64,000 nt of DNA from Erythrobacter longus. GTDB taxonomy: Bacteria > Pseudomonadota > Alphaproteobacteria > Sphingomonadales > Sphingomonadaceae. Positions 62,519-64,000 of the stretch are shown here, in pieces. Position 1 is the stretch's first letter. Each line of letters starts with the position of its first letter. Below the pieces are notes generated by a model. That model was not told the DNA's origin, searched no databases, and worked only from the letters and a program-made list of their open reading frames with translations. The translations under genes were made by a program, and so were the position numbers. The stretch is taken from the NCBI RefSeq assembly GCF_000715015.1, contig NZ_JMIW01000001.1, positions 620,001 to 684,000 of the forward strand, in the 5' to 3' direction.

Positions 62519-63151
62519 TCAAGCGATCAACGCCACCCCAATACTCGCACACAGCGAGACACCACCCAAAGTGCCCCATGCGTGCCAGATGGGATAGCGA
62601 AAGCGCATCTCTTTCTGGCGGTAGAACCAGGTTCCGACGGTGTAAAAGAATGCGCCTGCGCCTATGGCCGCCGTGGTGAGGAAAGGAAGTTCCTGCCAAA
62701 AGTCAGGCATGGCAGAAAGGCCCATCGCACCAAGACCCAGATAGGATAGGATCGACCAGCGCGGGTCCATATTGCGGGCTGCAAGCTTAAAGAGAGAGCC
62801 GACCAATGCAAACACCCAGATCACGATCAGAATAAGGTTTGCACTGGGCGTATTTGCCATGATCAAAAGCGGGCTGAACGTCCCTGCGATCACAATGTAA
62901 ATCGCAGCATGATCCCAGCGCCGCAGTACCGGGCGCAAATCATGGCGCGGCAGCAGGTGATAGGCAAAAGAGATGCCGATTGAACACATGGCTGCCGCTG
63001 CATAAGCGAGAACCGCGATCAAAAGGAACGTGTCACCGCGCTCAAAAGCCCATTGTACGAACAGCCCGCTCACCGGGACCATGAACGCAAGGCTCAAAGC
63101 ATGGATGACAAAATCAGCCTTGCGCTCAGCAGACCTCTTACTGGGATACAT
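62519..63151 (-). CDS. Hemolysin III/PAQR family membrane protein (TrhA-like)
   Basis: A 210-residue protein with seven predicted membrane helices. It has ISFAYHLLPRHDLRPVLRRWDHAAIYI, where the Ser-His and Asp-His residues form the PAQR zinc site, and YPIWHAWGTLG carrying the third His. E. coli YqfA (TrhA) of this family affects membrane energetics; the true activity may be a hydrolase. It is convergent with the DUF7282-like gene. Confidence 0.9.
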   Translation of the reverse strand: MYPSKRSAERKADFVIHALSLAFMVPVSGLFVQWAFERGDTFLLIAVLAYAAAAMCSIGISFAYHLLPRHDLRPVLRRWDHAAIYIVIAGTFSPLLIMANTPSANLILIVIWVFALVGSLFKLAARNMDPRWSILSYLGLGAMGLSAMPDFWQELPFLTTAAIGAGAFFYTVGTWFYRQKEMRFRYPIWHAWGTLGGVSLCASIGVALIA

Positions 63152-63177
63152 CAGGATGTCGACTGGGGACTAGTGCC

Positions 63178-64000
63178 CTAGCCGGTAAACCCGACATCAA
63201 GAAAACCAGGCTTTGGCCCGTTCCACTCACCTTGTGCGACGGGCTCTTCGTCCTCGTCGCGTTGGCGTGCTTTACGAGGCTTCCGCGGTTTCTCGTCTAC
63301 TTGTTCGTCGCGGACCCGTTTTGGACGCCGCGGCTTATCATCGGCCGATTGTTCATCGACCGATTTTGTTCGCTTCGCCTTTGGTGCCCGCTCTTTCTTG
63401 GGGCGCTCCGCGCGCTCTTCCTTTACAGGCTTAGCGTCAGGATCAGCGAGTTCAACGCGCACATCTTCCTTGCCGAAGACTTTAACCGGATGGCCGGTTA
63501 GTTTTTCGACGTTTGAAATCGCTTCTGCATCTTCATCAGAAACAAGCGTAAACGCGCGCCCCTTTGCCCCTGCACGGCCAGTGCGGCCGATACGGTGGAC
63601 ATAATCGTCCGGGTGCCACGGCGTGTCGAAGTTAAAGACGTGGGAGACACCTTTGATGTCGAGCCCGCGTGCCGCCACATCAGAAGCGACCAGAATGTTG
63701 ACATCGCCAGACTTGAAACGCTCAAGTTCTTTAAGACGCGACCCTTGGTCCATGTCGCCGTGGATCTCGCTTGAGGCAAAACCGTATTGCTGAAGACTTT
63801 TGTTAAGTTCGCGCACAGTCGTCTTGCGGTTGGCAAAGATGATCGCGGTTTCAACCTGGTCGTTCTGTAGCAGCCAGCGCAAAGTCTCACGCTTTTTGCG
63901 CGCAGGGACAGGCACTTTAAAAGCAGTGATATCTTTGTTCGTTGTCGCAGCGCGCGCTGTCTCAATCCGCTTCGGGTTGTTCAGAAACTTCTTTGCAAGC
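63178..64000 (-). CDS. DEAD-box RNA helicase, C-terminal part (5' end outside window)
   Basis: The frame is open to the right edge. The visible 274 residues include AIIFANRKTTVRELNKSL, ILVASDVAARGLDIKGVSHVFNFD and DYVHRIGRTGRAGAKGRA, motifs IV-VI of a DEAD-box RNA helicase. The C-terminal ~100 residues are a Lys/Arg/Glu-rich low-complexity tail (for example RPKKERAPKAKRTKSVDEQ) ending in a Trp-Gly segment. It most resembles RhlE-type helicases; the catalytic N-terminal domain is outside the window. Confidence 0.9.
   Translation of the reverse strand, partial: LAKKFLNNPKRIETARAATTNKDITAFKVPVPARKKRETLRWLLQNDQVETAIIFANRKTTVRELNKSLQQYGFASSEIHGDMDQGSRLKELERFKSGDVNILVASDVAARGLDIKGVSHVFNFDTPWHPDDYVHRIGRTGRAGAKGRAFTLVSDEDAEAISNVEKLTGHPVKVFGKEDVRVELADPDAKPVKEERAERPKKERAPKAKRTKSVDEQSADDKPRRPKRVRDEQVDEKPRKPRKARQRDEDEEPVAQGEWNGPKPGFLDVGFTG

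Overview
The window is a 64 kb piece of an alphaproteobacterial chromosome, most likely from the Erythrobacteraceae/Sphingomonadales. The evidence is gene content and order rather than a marker gene: pyrF-trpF-trpB-trpA-accD-folC, rpsF-rpsR-rplI, aroA-cmk-rpsA, ffh-rpsP-rimM-trmD-rplS, a separate F0 ATP synthase operon with both b and b' subunits, a TIGR02300 FYDLN-acid protein next to aroA, long acidic tails on bL9 and bS16, and short palindromic intergenic repeats of the sort common in this order. No phage, transposase, CRISPR array or rRNA operon was seen. It reads as a core chromosomal segment in which small accessory genes have been threaded between housekeeping genes.

Layout. 1-6.5 kb: a partial secreted beta-propeller protein, fabD, a divergent pair of an LD-carboxypeptidase and a Mur ligase (probable peptidoglycan recycling), a GST and a DUF808 membrane protein. 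6.7-9.5 kb: rpsF-rpsR-rplI with a clear terminator, then AMP nucleosidase. 9.5-17 kb: small enzymes and membrane proteins, asd, an Asp-nucleophile alpha/beta hydrolase and a secreted S9B peptidase. 17-24 kb: an unusual version of the rpsP-rimM-trmD-rplS operon, in which five extra genes (a WHxH/glycine-rich-domain protein, a TIGR04222 protein with a Gly/Cys tail, a small membrane protein, a nitrilase and a one-TM protein) sit between rimM and trmD, and trmD carries an in-frame palindromic repeat. 24-31 kb: tRNA-Ala(GGC), TIGR02300, aroA-TM protein-cmk, rpsA with a long leader, gloB and a quinone oxidoreductase. 31-34 kb: atpI-atpB-atpE-b'-b. 34-38 kb: the YdbH-YnbE-YdbL envelope lipid-transport set. 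38-44 kb: radC, a 925-residue DUF3857/transglutaminase/TPR protein and a DoxX-DoxX-NDH-2 fusion. 44-52 kb: purB, a LapA-like protein, pyrF, the trp genes with two extra membrane proteins wedged in, accD and folC. 52-64 kb: two overlapping AmpG-type permeases, a Rieske oxygenase, a DUF6445 protein, a pseudouridine synthase, rsmD, an exported repeat protein, uvrD with an alphaproteobacterial LexA box, a DUF7282-like exported protein, a PAQR/hemolysin III protein and a partial DEAD-box helicase.

Genes that probably work together: LD-carboxypeptidase, Mur ligase and the AmpG permeases in muropeptide recycling; YdbH/YnbE/YdbL in phospholipid transport to the outer membrane; the F0 genes; and the Trp/pyrimidine/folate/fatty-acid run. 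The least explained parts are the cassette inside the tRNA/ribosome-maturation operon, the DoxX-DoxX-NDH-2 fusion, and the palindromic elements that lie inside genes or shape gene ends (trmD, the 3' end of the 13.8-14.7 kb hydrolase, the trpB 5' end). All functional calls are from reading the sequence; no database search was run.
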